From positions 124,001 through 188,000 of the forward strand of contig JAVBLR010000006.1 in NCBI GenBank assembly GCA_031553395.1: a DNA stretch of 64,000 nt, in the 5' to 3' direction. Below are positions 44,534 to 53,854 of this stretch, in pieces (the stretch's first letter is position 1; each line of letters opens with the position of its first letter). A model generated the notes under the pieces. That model ran no database searches and was not told where the DNA came from. It worked only from the letters and a program-made list of their open reading frames with translations. Origin of the DNA: WRGA01 sp031553395. Its GTDB lineage: Bacteria; Bacteroidota; Bacteroidia; Bacteroidales; WRGA01. Made by a program: the position numbers and the translations under genes.

Positions 44534-45994
44534 ATGAGACTAACCTTATTAACAATATGTACTTTATTATTTGGGCCGGTGCTTTCCTTACCGGCTCAAG
44601 TATTTGATTTTGTTGTTGCCAAAGACGGAACGGGTACACACACAACTATTCAATCGGCAATTGATGATTGCCCAAATAATGTACGAAAACTTATTTTCGT
44701 AAAGAATGGAACATACGAAGAACGGGTATCTATTGGAAGTCATACTTCTGCTTCTTCAAAACTTATATCTTTAATCGGAGAAGATCCGATTAAAACAATT
44801 ATAACCAAAAATGATTATGTAGATAAACCCATTGAGGAAACTACGAAAAAATATACTGCAACAGATTGCGGAACATTTATTGTAAATGCCGTTGATTTTT
44901 ATGCAGAAAACATAACTATAGAAAATACAGCAGGGGCGGTAGGTCCGGCCATTGCTCTATATAACGTAGCTGATAGGCAAACATTTAAAAACTGCCGGAT
45001 TATCGGACAACAAGATACACATAGACTGAGAAAAGGAAGACGTTATTACTTCAAAGATTCTTATATTGAAGGAACCGTCGATTACATATATTGTGCAGGC
45101 CCTGCCATTTTTGATGATTGTGAATTGCGAACAACCCGAAGCGGAGGATATGTTGTAGCTCCGGAAGATGTTGATTATTCAGCTGTTGGTAACGGTAAAA
45201 AATATATATACAATTTTGTTTTTAGAAATTGTTTGTTGACATCATCTGGTAATTTTGAATACTATTTAGGTCGTCCGTGGAAAGTATCATCGGCGGCAGT
45301 TTTCATAAATTCCAAAATGCAAGGTGTAAAAAAAGAAGGCTGGTCAGATTGGGACGGAAGGTCTTCCTCAGCTTTTTTTGCAGAATATAATAGTATGGAT
45401 TTAGCTGGAAATCCGTTGGATATATCAAACAGAGCAAGTTGGAGTTATCAATTGACAAAAGACGAAATAGACACATACTTTACTCCCGAAAAAATTTACT
45501 CATTTGTAACTGGAACAGTTTATGATCCATTCACGTTGGTTATTGCACCACAAGTACCACAAAATTTGACTTTAACAGAAAATAAACTTACCTGGCAGCC
45601 TGTTGATAATGCAAAAGGTTACATTATTTTAAAAGATGGATTGGTAATGGATTTTATAACCGGAACTGATTACACAATTATTACAGCAGATACTCCAAAT
45701 GTTTCTTACACGGTCGAGTCTGTGGGCGCAAATGGAAATTTGAGTAATCCTTCAAATATTGCAAAAGCTACCGGGATTAAACCGATTGATATAGAAATAG
45801 ATGCTGTTTTTTGCCGGAATGGGATATTATATGCACCTCAAAACAATACAGTTGATATATTCTCTTTATCAGGATCTTTACTGAAATCAAAAAACAACCA
45901 AACACAAATCAATTTAAATGATCTTAATCCTGGAATTTATTTTGTAAAAGTTATGATAAATGGCTCTGTCTTTTTCAAAAAAATAACAATTTGA
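44534..45994 (+). CDS. CE8 pectin methylesterase with T9SS sorting tail
   Basis: The 486-residue protein begins with a signal peptide (LPAQ) and the CE8 start FDFVVAKDGTGTHTTIQSAI. Catalytic-region motifs are GQQDT (158-162, Asp161), VDYIYC (Asp183) and YLGRPW. A FnIII-like domain (about 330-425) and a T9SS tail (VDIFSLSGSLLKSK, LNPGIYFVKV, KKITI) follow. It removes methyl esters from galacturonic acid so that pectate lyases can cut. The start is 10 nt after the preceding PL1 stop. The nucleophile motif reads DYIYC rather than the commoner DFIFG. Confidence 0.92.
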   Translation: MRLTLLTICTLLFGPVLSLPAQVFDFVVAKDGTGTHTTIQSAIDDCPNNVRKLIFVKNGTYEERVSIGSHTSASSKLISLIGEDPIKTIITKNDYVDKPIEETTKKYTATDCGTFIVNAVDFYAENITIENTAGAVGPAIALYNVADRQTFKNCRIIGQQDTHRLRKGRRYYFKDSYIEGTVDYIYCAGPAIFDDCELRTTRSGGYVVAPEDVDYSAVGNGKKYIYNFVFRNCLLTSSGNFEYYLGRPWKVSSAAVFINSKMQGVKKEGWSDWDGRSSSAFFAEYNSMDLAGNPLDISNRASWSYQLTKDEIDTYFTPEKIYSFVTGTVYDPFTLVIAPQVPQNLTLTENKLTWQPVDNAKGYIILKDGLVMDFITGTDYTIITADTPNVSYTVESVGANGNLSNPSNIAKATGIKPIDIEIDAVFCRNGILYAPQNNTVDIFSLSGSLLKSKNNQTQINLNDLNPGIYFVKVMINGSVFFKKITI

Positions 45995-46196
45995 AGGAAA
46001 TTATATAACTGAAAATCATTTAATTTGTTTATTAATAGAAGTAATTTAAACTACTATATATATGAAACCAATGAGAGTTTTATATTTTTAACATAAAATA
46101 AAATTATCGAATGAAACGAGCATTATTAAAATTATACAAACAATTGAGGTATTGCGAGTTCCATCTGACTCATATTTAAAAAAATAAAAAAAACAG

Positions 46197-47882
46197 ATGA
46201 AAAAAAAGTTTTTAATTCCATGTGCGGCATTTTTGGCATTGAGTATCAATGTTTCCGCACAGTATCCAAAAGAACCACAAGAAGTAAAAGACAGTGTTGC
46301 TCGCATGATGAAAAAAATGTGGGAAGATTCGGATGCTGCTTTCGAAAAGGCAAAACCAATTATTGAAAAAGAAGCAAGAGAGGGAAAACCGTATATTCCT
46401 TGGGCAGCTCGTCCAACAGATTTACCTCAATCTGAAATTCCCGCTTTCCCCGGAGCCGAGGGTGGTGGTAAATATAGTTTTGGTGGCCGTGGTGGTAAGG
46501 TTATTACTGTAACCAATTTGAATGATAGTGGTCCGGGTTCTTTCAGAGATGCTTGCGAACAAGGAGGGGCTCGTATTGTTGTATTTAATGTAGCAGGAAT
46601 TATTCATTTAAAAACTCCGGTAATTATTCGTGCTCCTTATATTACAATTGCAGGACAAACTGCTCCGGGAGATGGTGTTTGTATTGCCGGTGAAACTACT
46701 TGGTGTAATACACATGATGTTGTAATCCGACATGTTCGTTTTCGTCGTGGTGAGACTAATGTTGGCCGTCGTGATGACAGTTTCGGAGGAAACCCGGTCG
46801 GTAATATTATGATTGACCACGTTTCGGCAAGTTGGGGATTGGATGAAAATATTTCTTTCTATCGCCACATGTTTGATCCCGGAGATGGTTCAAAAGAATT
46901 GAAATTGCCTACAGTAAATGTAACCATTCAAAACTCAATTTCGTCTCAGGCGCTGGATACTTACAACCACTCTTTCGGAAGCACATTAGGCGGAGAGAAC
47001 TGTACATTTATGCGTAACATTTGGGCAAACAATGCTGGACGTAATCCATCAATTGGTTGGAATGGTGTTTTCAATTTTGTGAACAATATTGTATATAACT
47101 GGGTTCATCGTTCGATGGATGGAGGAGATTATACAGCTTTATATAATGTAATTAATAACTATTATAAACCAGGGCCTCTTACTCCGAAAGAATCTCCAGT
47201 AGGGCATCGTATCGTTAAGCCGGAATCAGGACGTAGCAAGTTAGGGTATTATGTATTTGGCCGTGTGTATGCAAATGGAAATACAATGGAAGGATTTCCC
47301 GAAGTAACAAAAGATAATTGGGCAGGAGGAGTACAAGTTCAGGATCAGCCGAATACAGATGGTTATACCGAAAATATGAAATGGAACAGGCCATTCCCGA
47401 TTGATAACCCGTTTCCAATCATGTCGGCTCAAGAGGCGTATGATTTCGTATTGGATAATGCCGGAGCAATGTTTCCAAAAAGAGATATTGTTGATCAACG
47501 TGTAGTTGAACAAATTAAAACCGGAAAAGTGTATTATGATAAAAATGCCGATAAAATAGATTTTTACCAATTTCAATATCGTCGTTTGCCCAAAGATTCC
47601 TACAAACATGGTATTATTACCGATATTCGTCAAGTTGGAGGTTATCCCGAATATAAAGGAACACCTTATAAAGATACCGATGGAGATGGAATTCCTGATG
47701 CATGGGAAATTAAGTACGGTTTGAATCCGAACGATTCGTCTGATGCCGTTAAAGATATGAATGGTGATGGTTATACCAATATCGAAAAATACATCAATGG
47801 TATTGATCCAACCAAGAAAGTTGATTGGACAGATTCGAAAAATAACGACGATACATTAGCTAAAAGAAAAAGCTTGTATTAA
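46197..47882 (+). CDS. PL1 pectate lyase (second copy)
   Basis: The 561-residue secreted protein (signal to VSAQ) has a helical linker (about 25-75) and then the PL1 helix starting IPAFPGAEGGGKYSFGGRGG, with ITIAGQTAPGDGVCIAGE, VVIRHVRFRRGET, MIDHVSASWGLDEN and NNYYKPGPLTP. A thrombospondin-3-like calcium loop (DTDGDGIPDAWE) lies near 495-510. There is no T9SS tail, so it is probably periplasmic. It follows CE8 after a 202-nt gap with no gene and no clear promoter. Confidence 0.92.
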   Translation: MKKKFLIPCAAFLALSINVSAQYPKEPQEVKDSVARMMKKMWEDSDAAFEKAKPIIEKEAREGKPYIPWAARPTDLPQSEIPAFPGAEGGGKYSFGGRGGKVITVTNLNDSGPGSFRDACEQGGARIVVFNVAGIIHLKTPVIIRAPYITIAGQTAPGDGVCIAGETTWCNTHDVVIRHVRFRRGETNVGRRDDSFGGNPVGNIMIDHVSASWGLDENISFYRHMFDPGDGSKELKLPTVNVTIQNSISSQALDTYNHSFGSTLGGENCTFMRNIWANNAGRNPSIGWNGVFNFVNNIVYNWVHRSMDGGDYTALYNVINNYYKPGPLTPKESPVGHRIVKPESGRSKLGYYVFGRVYANGNTMEGFPEVTKDNWAGGVQVQDQPNTDGYTENMKWNRPFPIDNPFPIMSAQEAYDFVLDNAGAMFPKRDIVDQRVVEQIKTGKVYYDKNADKIDFYQFQYRRLPKDSYKHGIITDIRQVGGYPEYKGTPYKDTDGDGIPDAWEIKYGLNPNDSSDAVKDMNGDGYTNIEKYINGIDPTKKVDWTDSKNNDDTLAKRKSLY

Positions 47883-47887
47883 TATAA

Positions 47888-47985
47888 AGTAGTAAGAGGA
47901 GTAAAATGTAGTTAAAAGTAGTTATCGCTTCAATGTAAATTATTCGAATAACTACTTCTAATTACTCTTAACTACATTTTACTAT
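47888..47985. repeat. Intergenic inverted repeat (AGTAGTAAGAG type)
   Basis: AGTAAAATGTAGTTAA near 47900 pairs with TTAACTACATTTTACT near 47968, with extra pairing of GTAGTTAT and ATAACTAC. Same word family as 5821-5890. Confidence 0.8.
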
Positions 47986-48005
47986 TTTTTTAAAATAAAC
48001 AACAC

Positions 48006-48659
48006 ATGAAACCAATTATATTATCCTTCATCTTCATTTTTTGTTTGGGATTTTCATTGTCTGCACAACAAAAAAATGACGATGCCGAATATACAAAAGT
48101 GCTGACCGAACGCGCTGAAAAAATTGTTAAAACGCTTGGTATTACAGATCAAGATGCCTATAAACGAGTAACAGATGTTATTGTAAATCAATACAAAAGT
48201 TTGGGAATTATCCATGATGGATTAGATGCTGATATTAAAAAAGCGAAAGAAACTACCGGCAGTGATAAATCTGCAATTGAGCAAACAATCAATAGTTTAA
48301 AAACGGCTACCGATGTAAAATTATATAATCTCCATTGCGAATTTATTGGGGCATTATCTGCCGAATTAACACTCGAACAAGTTGAAAAAGTAAAAGATGG
48401 AATGACTTATGGAGTTGTAAAAGTGACTTACGACTCCTATTGCGATATGATTCCTACGTTAAAAGATTTCGAGAAAAGACAATTAATGGCATGGTTGGTT
48501 GAAGCTCGAGAGCATGCTATGGATGCACCTTCTTCCAATAAAAAACACGAATGGTTCGGAAAATATAAAGGACGTTTCAATAACTATCTATCCAAACAAG
48601 GATATAATATACAAAAAGAACGTCAAGAGTGGGAAAAACGGTTGAAAGCCGAAAGGTAA
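48006..48659 (+). CDS. DUF3826-like secreted protein, copy 1
   Basis: The 217-residue protein has a signal peptide (FSLSAQ) followed by an all-helical domain with DUF3826-like segments: RAEKIVKTLGITDQDAYKRV, KVKDGMTYGVVKVTYDSY and LMAWLVEAREHAMDAPSS. Function is unknown. DUF3826 genes are recurrent in pectin utilisation loci next to PL1 and DUF6298-type genes, as here. A paralogue follows at 48852. Confidence 0.75.
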   Translation: MKPIILSFIFIFCLGFSLSAQQKNDDAEYTKVLTERAEKIVKTLGITDQDAYKRVTDVIVNQYKSLGIIHDGLDADIKKAKETTGSDKSAIEQTINSLKTATDVKLYNLHCEFIGALSAELTLEQVEKVKDGMTYGVVKVTYDSYCDMIPTLKDFEKRQLMAWLVEAREHAMDAPSSNKKHEWFGKYKGRFNNYLSKQGYNIQKERQEWEKRLKAER

Positions 48660-48670
48660 AAGTCTTTAAA

Positions 48671-48747
48671 ATTAAAAGGTAATAAGTAAAATATAAAAGG
48701 CTGAGATGTCATGTCCACTTTTACATTTTACTTTTACCTTTTAATAT
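48671..48747. repeat. Intergenic inverted repeat (TTAAAAGGTAA type)
   Basis: Arms 48671-48699 and 48718-48747 pair over about 28 bp with several mismatches, using the words GGTAATAAGTAAAAT and ATTTTACTTTTACC. The same word family reaches into the aldolase stop at 27771. Confidence 0.75.
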
Positions 48748-48851
48748 TAGAGCTTTTGTAGATTTAATTTTGTATAGAGATAAAATTTCTATTTTTCAAC
48801 TGATTGATTTTCAATGCTGATAAATAAGTTTACATAAACTCTATTGTATAC

Positions 48852-49487
48852 ATGAAATCAAAATACTTTTTTTTATTTGTTTGTCTTGCTTTCGTTGCTT
48901 TTTCGATGAATGCTCAAAATATATTCGATGAAACGATTCGAAAAAAAGCGACCAATCGAGTAGCATTGCTTCAATTAAATGATTCTGAAAAGGAAGCTCG
49001 TTTAATTGAATTGATTTCCATTCATTTGATGGCTGTTCGGGATTGGCACAATGGCCACCCGTATACACTTGTTCCCGAAGGAATTAATCCTAAAACGGGA
49101 GAAAAATTAAGTAAGAATGACAGACAATTGATAATTGATTCAACTTTACCGAAGAATGTACATGAGGCTTTGATGAACGGATTGAGGAAAGATTTGAATG
49201 AAACTCAAGTAGAAGCTGTGCTTGATGATTATACAATAGGAAAAGTCGCTTTTACCATGAAAGGGTATCGGGAAATAATACCAGACATGACATCAGGAGA
49301 AGAGGCATTTATATTGAATCAACTGAAAGATGCACGAGAAGAGGCTATCGATTATAAAAATATGGAATTGATATCGGCTATTTTCAAAATACATAAAACT
49401 AAAATAGAGTTATATTTGTATCAAAACGGACGAAATTGGAAAGCGATTTACAAAGCGTATGTAGATTCGTTGAATAAAAATAAGTAA
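48852..49487 (+). CDS. DUF3826-like secreted protein, copy 2
   Basis: The 211-residue protein has a signal peptide (SMNAQ) and shares layout with copy 1: KATNRVALLQLNDSEKEARL, AVLDDYTIGKVAFTMKGYRE and EEAFILNQLKDAREEAIDY. It has an insertion near residues 58-90 (HNGHPYTLVPEGINPKTGEK) absent from copy 1. Function unknown; by eye the two are clearly diverged, so this is not a recent duplication. Confidence 0.7.
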   Translation: MKSKYFFLFVCLAFVAFSMNAQNIFDETIRKKATNRVALLQLNDSEKEARLIELISIHLMAVRDWHNGHPYTLVPEGINPKTGEKLSKNDRQLIIDSTLPKNVHEALMNGLRKDLNETQVEAVLDDYTIGKVAFTMKGYREIIPDMTSGEEAFILNQLKDAREEAIDYKNMELISAIFKIHKTKIELYLYQNGRNWKAIYKAYVDSLNKNK

Positions 49488-49584
49488 TCAAATAGAAGAA
49501 GCCTTACTATTTTCAGATAAGGATTATCTTAAACATAGATAACGAAAATTCAATATTAATTCTCATTGCTAATTTACACAGTAC

Positions 49585-52500
49585 ATGAAAAACAGAATTC
49601 TGTTTATATCAATATTATTATTTGTAGCATTAACCATACTTGCTCAAAAACAAACCAAACAATCGTGGATTTCTCAAACTTCCGATAAGAAATTAAGCTA
49701 TACGAAAGATGAATTGGGCAACCGGATTCCCGATTTTTCGTATTGTGGCTATATGTCTGCCGATGTTGCTATTCCAGATGTTACTGTAAAAGTAACAGTT
49801 TCTCCAACAACGGGAGATGCGACTCAAGTAATACAACAAGCCTTAGATTATGTTGCTTCGTTACCTCTTGGAATGGATGGTTTTCGTGGGACTGTATTGC
49901 TTCAACCCGGAGAATACAAAATTTACGGAAGTTTAAAAATAAATGCTTCCGGTATTGTATTACGCGGATTTGGGCCAAATGAAAAAGGCACTGTTATTGT
50001 TGCAGCAGGAAAAGATCGCAGAACATTAATACAAATAAAAGGTAAAGATAATCGTGATTTCGGAAAGGAAATAGCCATAATCGATGAGTATGTTCCTGTT
50101 AATGCAATGTCTTTTACCGTTTCTTCAACTCAAGAGTTGAAAGTTGGAGATAAAATATATATTCGTCGTCCTTCTACGCAAGAATGGATTGATGAGTTAG
50201 GAACTGCTCATTTCGGCGGAGGGATTACAGCATTGGGCTGGAAGCCCGGCGAACAAGATGTTTTTTGGGATAGAACAATCGCATTCGTTCAAGGAAATAC
50301 GATTACGGTTGATGTGCCGATTACTACCGCTTTGGATAAAAAATACGGAGGCGGAAATATTATTCCGTATACATGGAATGGGCGTATTTCGAATGTCGGA
50401 ATCGAAAATTTAAGTTGTGTTTCCGAATATGATACCAACAATAAAAAAGACGAGGCTCATTCTTGGGTTGCCGTTGGTATCGAAAATGTACAAGATGCAT
50501 GGGTGAGAAACATAGTATTCAAACACTTTGCGGGTTCATCTGTATATATTACAGAAACTGGAAGAAGAATAACTGTGGAAAATTGTAAATCGTTGGACCC
50601 GGTTTCCGAAATCGGAGGACAACGGCGGTATTCTTTTTACACAATGGGACAACAATGTCTTTTTCAACGTATACATGCCGAATATGGCTATCACGATTTC
50701 GCTTTAGGTTTCTGTACTCCGGGGCCCAATGCCTTTGTCCAATGTTTTTCTTATTTACCATTTAGTTTCAGTGGTTCCATAGATAGTTGGGCTTCCGGAG
50801 TTTTATTTGATGTTGTTAATGTTGATGGAAATGCATTAAGCTATATGAATCGTGGGCAAGATGCACAAGGTGCCGGTTGGAGTGCCGCGAACAGTGTCTT
50901 TTGGCAATGTACCGCGTCTCGTATCGATTGCTTTGCTCCGCCGACAGCTCAAAATTGGGCATTTGGTTCTTGGGCAGAATTCTCAGGCGATGGATATTGG
51001 AGTGATAGTAACAATGCTATTCAACCACGTAGTTTGTATTATCAACAATTGAAAGACAGATTGGGTAATAAATATGTCGACAGAGCTTATTTACTTCCGT
51101 TTGGAGGCGAAGCAAGCAGTTCCCCGACAATTGAAGTTGCCACAGAATTGACCAAAGCTGCCGTAATGCCGGCATTAACACTTTTCGAGTGGATCGATCA
51201 AGTAATTGCCGAACATCCGATCTCTATTAATGCTAAAGGAGCAAAAGAATTTAAAACTCAAACTCAGAATCAAACACAACAAAATTTGTCGCCGTTAACT
51301 TTAAAGAACGGATTGTTAGTACGAGGTGATATTGTTCAGATCGGAGGAAAACATGATGTTCCTTGGTGGAACGGAACAGTACAACCCGCTTATCTGAAAA
51401 AGACGGCAAGACCTCATTTGACTCGCTTTGTTCTCGGAAGAACAGGCACGGGATTGACAGATGATATCGATGATGTCGTGTCTTGGATGAAAAATAACAA
51501 CATTACGGCATTGGATCATAATTACGGTCTTTGGTATGATCGTCGTCGCGATGATCATGAACGGATTCGTCGCATTAACGGAGAAGTTTGGCCTCCTTTC
51601 TATGAGCAACCGTTTGCGCGAAGCGGACAAGGAACGGCTTACGACGGATTGAGCAAATACGATTTGACCAAGTACAATGATTGGTACTGGATGCGATTGA
51701 AGCAATTTGTGGATAAAGCAGATGAACAAGATTTGGTTTTGCTGCACGAAAATTATTTTCAACATAATATCATTGAAGCAGGAGCACATTGGGCCGACAG
51801 TCCGTGGAGACCTGCAAATAACATTAACAATACGGGATTTCCGGAGCCTGCTCCTTACGCGGGCGATAAACGCATCTTTTTGGCCGAGCAGTTTTATGAC
51901 GTGACTAATCCCGTTCGCAGAGAACTTCACAGAACTTACATTCGCAAATGTTTGGATAATTTCAAAGGGAACAATTCTGTCATTCAATTAATCAGTGCCG
52001 AATATACAGGACCGTTACATTTTGTCGAATTTTGGTTGGATGTTATTTCCGAATATGAAAAAGAAACCGGCGAAAAACCGTTGATTGCTTTGAGTACTAC
52101 AAAGGATGTGCAAGATGCGATTTTAGCTGATCCCGTTCACTCGAAAACCGTTGATGTTATCGATATTCGTTATTGGTTTAAACGAGATAACGGAACTTAT
52201 TACGAGCCTCAAGGAGGCAAGAATTTGGCACCTCGTCAACATGCTCGTCAAATGAAACCCGGAAAAACATCCTTTAAAGCTGTTTACGAATCTGTTTCGG
52301 ATTACAGAATCAAGTATCCGGAAAAAGCCGTGACATATTATTCGGATAATTATCCGCAATACGCATGGGCATCTTTTATGGCCGGAGGTTCGTTGGCATG
52401 TCTGCCGAAAATCAATGATAAAGAATTTTTGAAAGCCGCTTCGGAAATGAAGCCAAGAGTCGATTTGAATACCGATAATGTATATGTTTTGGGAAATCCG

Positions 52501-52665
52501 TCGTCGGGATACATTGTTTATACGGAAGATGAAAATGCGAATGTTCCCGAATTAACCAAAGGACATGAAGTTAAATATTTAAATCCCGAAACCGGAACGT
52601 TCGTAAAAGACAAGTCTCAAATTAAAGGGATTAAAGGACGAGGACTTGTAATTTGGATAAAGTAA
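49585..52665 (+). CDS. Two-domain beta-helix plus DUF6298-like barrel protein
   Basis: The 1026-residue secreted protein (signal to TILAQ) has an N-terminal pectate-lyase-3-like right-handed beta-helix (about 60-540: GDATQVIQQALDYV, ASGIVLRGFGPNEKG, ITETGRRITVENCKS). The C-terminal domain (about 570-1026) resembles DUF6298: RRDDHERIRR, PPFYEQPFARSGQG, LLHENYFQHNI and LISAEYTGPLHF. The second domain looks like a glycosidase-type barrel, with Glu in HENY and SAEY as possible catalytic residues; this is inference. No activity is known to me for the family. It follows the DUF3826 pair and precedes the GH43-like gene. Confidence 0.72.
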   Translation: MKNRILFISILLFVALTILAQKQTKQSWISQTSDKKLSYTKDELGNRIPDFSYCGYMSADVAIPDVTVKVTVSPTTGDATQVIQQALDYVASLPLGMDGFRGTVLLQPGEYKIYGSLKINASGIVLRGFGPNEKGTVIVAAGKDRRTLIQIKGKDNRDFGKEIAIIDEYVPVNAMSFTVSSTQELKVGDKIYIRRPSTQEWIDELGTAHFGGGITALGWKPGEQDVFWDRTIAFVQGNTITVDVPITTALDKKYGGGNIIPYTWNGRISNVGIENLSCVSEYDTNNKKDEAHSWVAVGIENVQDAWVRNIVFKHFAGSSVYITETGRRITVENCKSLDPVSEIGGQRRYSFYTMGQQCLFQRIHAEYGYHDFALGFCTPGPNAFVQCFSYLPFSFSGSIDSWASGVLFDVVNVDGNALSYMNRGQDAQGAGWSAANSVFWQCTASRIDCFAPPTAQNWAFGSWAEFSGDGYWSDSNNAIQPRSLYYQQLKDRLGNKYVDRAYLLPFGGEASSSPTIEVATELTKAAVMPALTLFEWIDQVIAEHPISINAKGAKEFKTQTQNQTQQNLSPLTLKNGLLVRGDIVQIGGKHDVPWWNGTVQPAYLKKTARPHLTRFVLGRTGTGLTDDIDDVVSWMKNNNITALDHNYGLWYDRRRDDHERIRRINGEVWPPFYEQPFARSGQGTAYDGLSKYDLTKYNDWYWMRLKQFVDKADEQDLVLLHENYFQHNIIEAGAHWADSPWRPANNINNTGFPEPAPYAGDKRIFLAEQFYDVTNPVRRELHRTYIRKCLDNFKGNNSVIQLISAEYTGPLHFVEFWLDVISEYEKETGEKPLIALSTTKDVQDAILADPVHSKTVDVIDIRYWFKRDNGTYYEPQGGKNLAPRQHARQMKPGKTSFKAVYESVSDYRIKYPEKAVTYYSDNYPQYAWASFMAGGSLACLPKINDKEFLKAASEMKPRVDLNTDNVYVLGNPSSGYIVYTEDENANVPELTKGHEVKYLNPETGTFVKDKSQIKGIKGRGLVIWIK

Positions 52666-52698
52666 CATGCATAGTCTCATTAAAATAATTAAAAACCA

Positions 52699-53640
52699 AT
52701 GAAGAAAACAACTGTATTATTGTCGATATTTTCACTGATATTCTTATTCTCATGTAAAAAAGAAGCAAAAGAAGTGTACATTTTCACTTCATTTCATGAA
52801 CCTGCCGATGAGGGGTTGCGCTTCCTTTACAGTTACGACGGATATCGGTGGGACAGCATTCCCGGATTTTTCTTGAAACCTGAAATCGGAAAAGATAAAG
52901 TAATGCGTGACCCGAGTATCGTACAAGGTCCGGACGGAACGTTTCATCTGGTTTGGACATGCAGTTGGAAAGGAGATCCCGGATTCGGGTACGCGTCGTC
53001 CAAAGACTTGATTCATTGGTCGGAAGAGCAATATATCCCCGTAATGGCATACGATACCACTACCGTGAATGTTTGGGCCCCCGAATTATATTACGAAGAC
53101 GAAACGGGTGAATATTATGTTGTTTGGGCATCTACGATTCCGTTTAAATTCGAAAAAGGAGTTGAGGACGAATATAACAATCACCGATTGTATTATACCA
53201 AGACGAAAGATTTTGTCGATTTTACACCTGCAAAATTATTGTATGATCCCGGATTCAGTTCCATTGATGCCGTAATCGTAAAGAGAGCTCCGAAAGATTA
53301 TGTTTTGGTGTTTAAAGACAATACGCGTCCCGAAAGAAACATGAAAGTTGCTTTTGCTGAAAGTCCCGAAGGTCCCTATTCGGAAGCATCCGAACCGTTT
53401 ACGCAAAATTTCACCGAAGGTCCGTCTGTTGTTAAAATCGGTGACGAATGGTTGACTTATTTCGATGCGTATAAAGAAGAATATTACGGAGTTGTTTCAA
53501 CACAAGATTTTAAAACGTTTACCGTAATTCGAGATAAAGTAACCATTCCGCATGGTCCGCAAGGACACAAGCACGGAACAATATTCAAAACATCGGAAGA
53601 TATTTTGAACGGATTGCTTAAAACACATGAAATTAAATAA
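52699..53640 (+). CDS. GH43-like lipoprotein glycosidase
   Basis: The 313-residue lipoprotein (LFSC, Cys19) has a five-bladed beta-propeller pattern. The three acidic positions of GH43 appear as Asp71 in MRDPSIVQG, Asp in SSIDAVIVKR (near 191) and Glu in FTEGPSVVKIG (near 222). Blades begin with motifs such as GFGYASSKDLIHW and APELYYEDETGEYYVVWAS. GH43 enzymes on pectin are mainly alpha-L-arabinofuranosidases and beta-galactosidases. Specificity cannot be read here. It is short, with no accessory module. Confidence 0.85.
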   Translation: MKKTTVLLSIFSLIFLFSCKKEAKEVYIFTSFHEPADEGLRFLYSYDGYRWDSIPGFFLKPEIGKDKVMRDPSIVQGPDGTFHLVWTCSWKGDPGFGYASSKDLIHWSEEQYIPVMAYDTTTVNVWAPELYYEDETGEYYVVWASTIPFKFEKGVEDEYNNHRLYYTKTKDFVDFTPAKLLYDPGFSSIDAVIVKRAPKDYVLVFKDNTRPERNMKVAFAESPEGPYSEASEPFTQNFTEGPSVVKIGDEWLTYFDAYKEEYYGVVSTQDFKTFTVIRDKVTIPHGPQGHKHGTIFKTSEDILNGLLKTHEIK

Positions 53641-53666
53641 CGAAATCCATTTTTGACTGTTTTAGG

Positions 53667-53826
53667 TTCGCACAGATTTCACAAATTGCACAGATTTTTT
53701 TATTTACAAATCTGAAAGTATTGATAAGTTAAGCAACAAATGATAATCTATTTTCACAAATCTGTGTAATTTGTGAAATCTGTGCGAAATAAATTATTTT
53801 TTGACGAAGTCAAAATATTTAAAAAC
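53667..53826. repeat. Composite inverted repeat (CACAGAT type with TTTGAC palindrome)
   Basis: Arms 53667-53697 and 53758-53788 pair in 30 of 31 positions (CGCACAGATTTCACAAATT words). Just after the right arm, TTTTGAC GAA GTCAAAA forms a small palindrome. Same composition as 15234-15414. Confidence 0.9.
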
Positions 53827-53854
53827 TACCTACTGTGAAAATTTTTTTTCAAAT

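Noticed and set aside
46062..46091. Nine-codon open frame between CE8 and PL1
   Set aside because: Too short to support as a leader peptide, and no attenuator hairpin is seen beside it.
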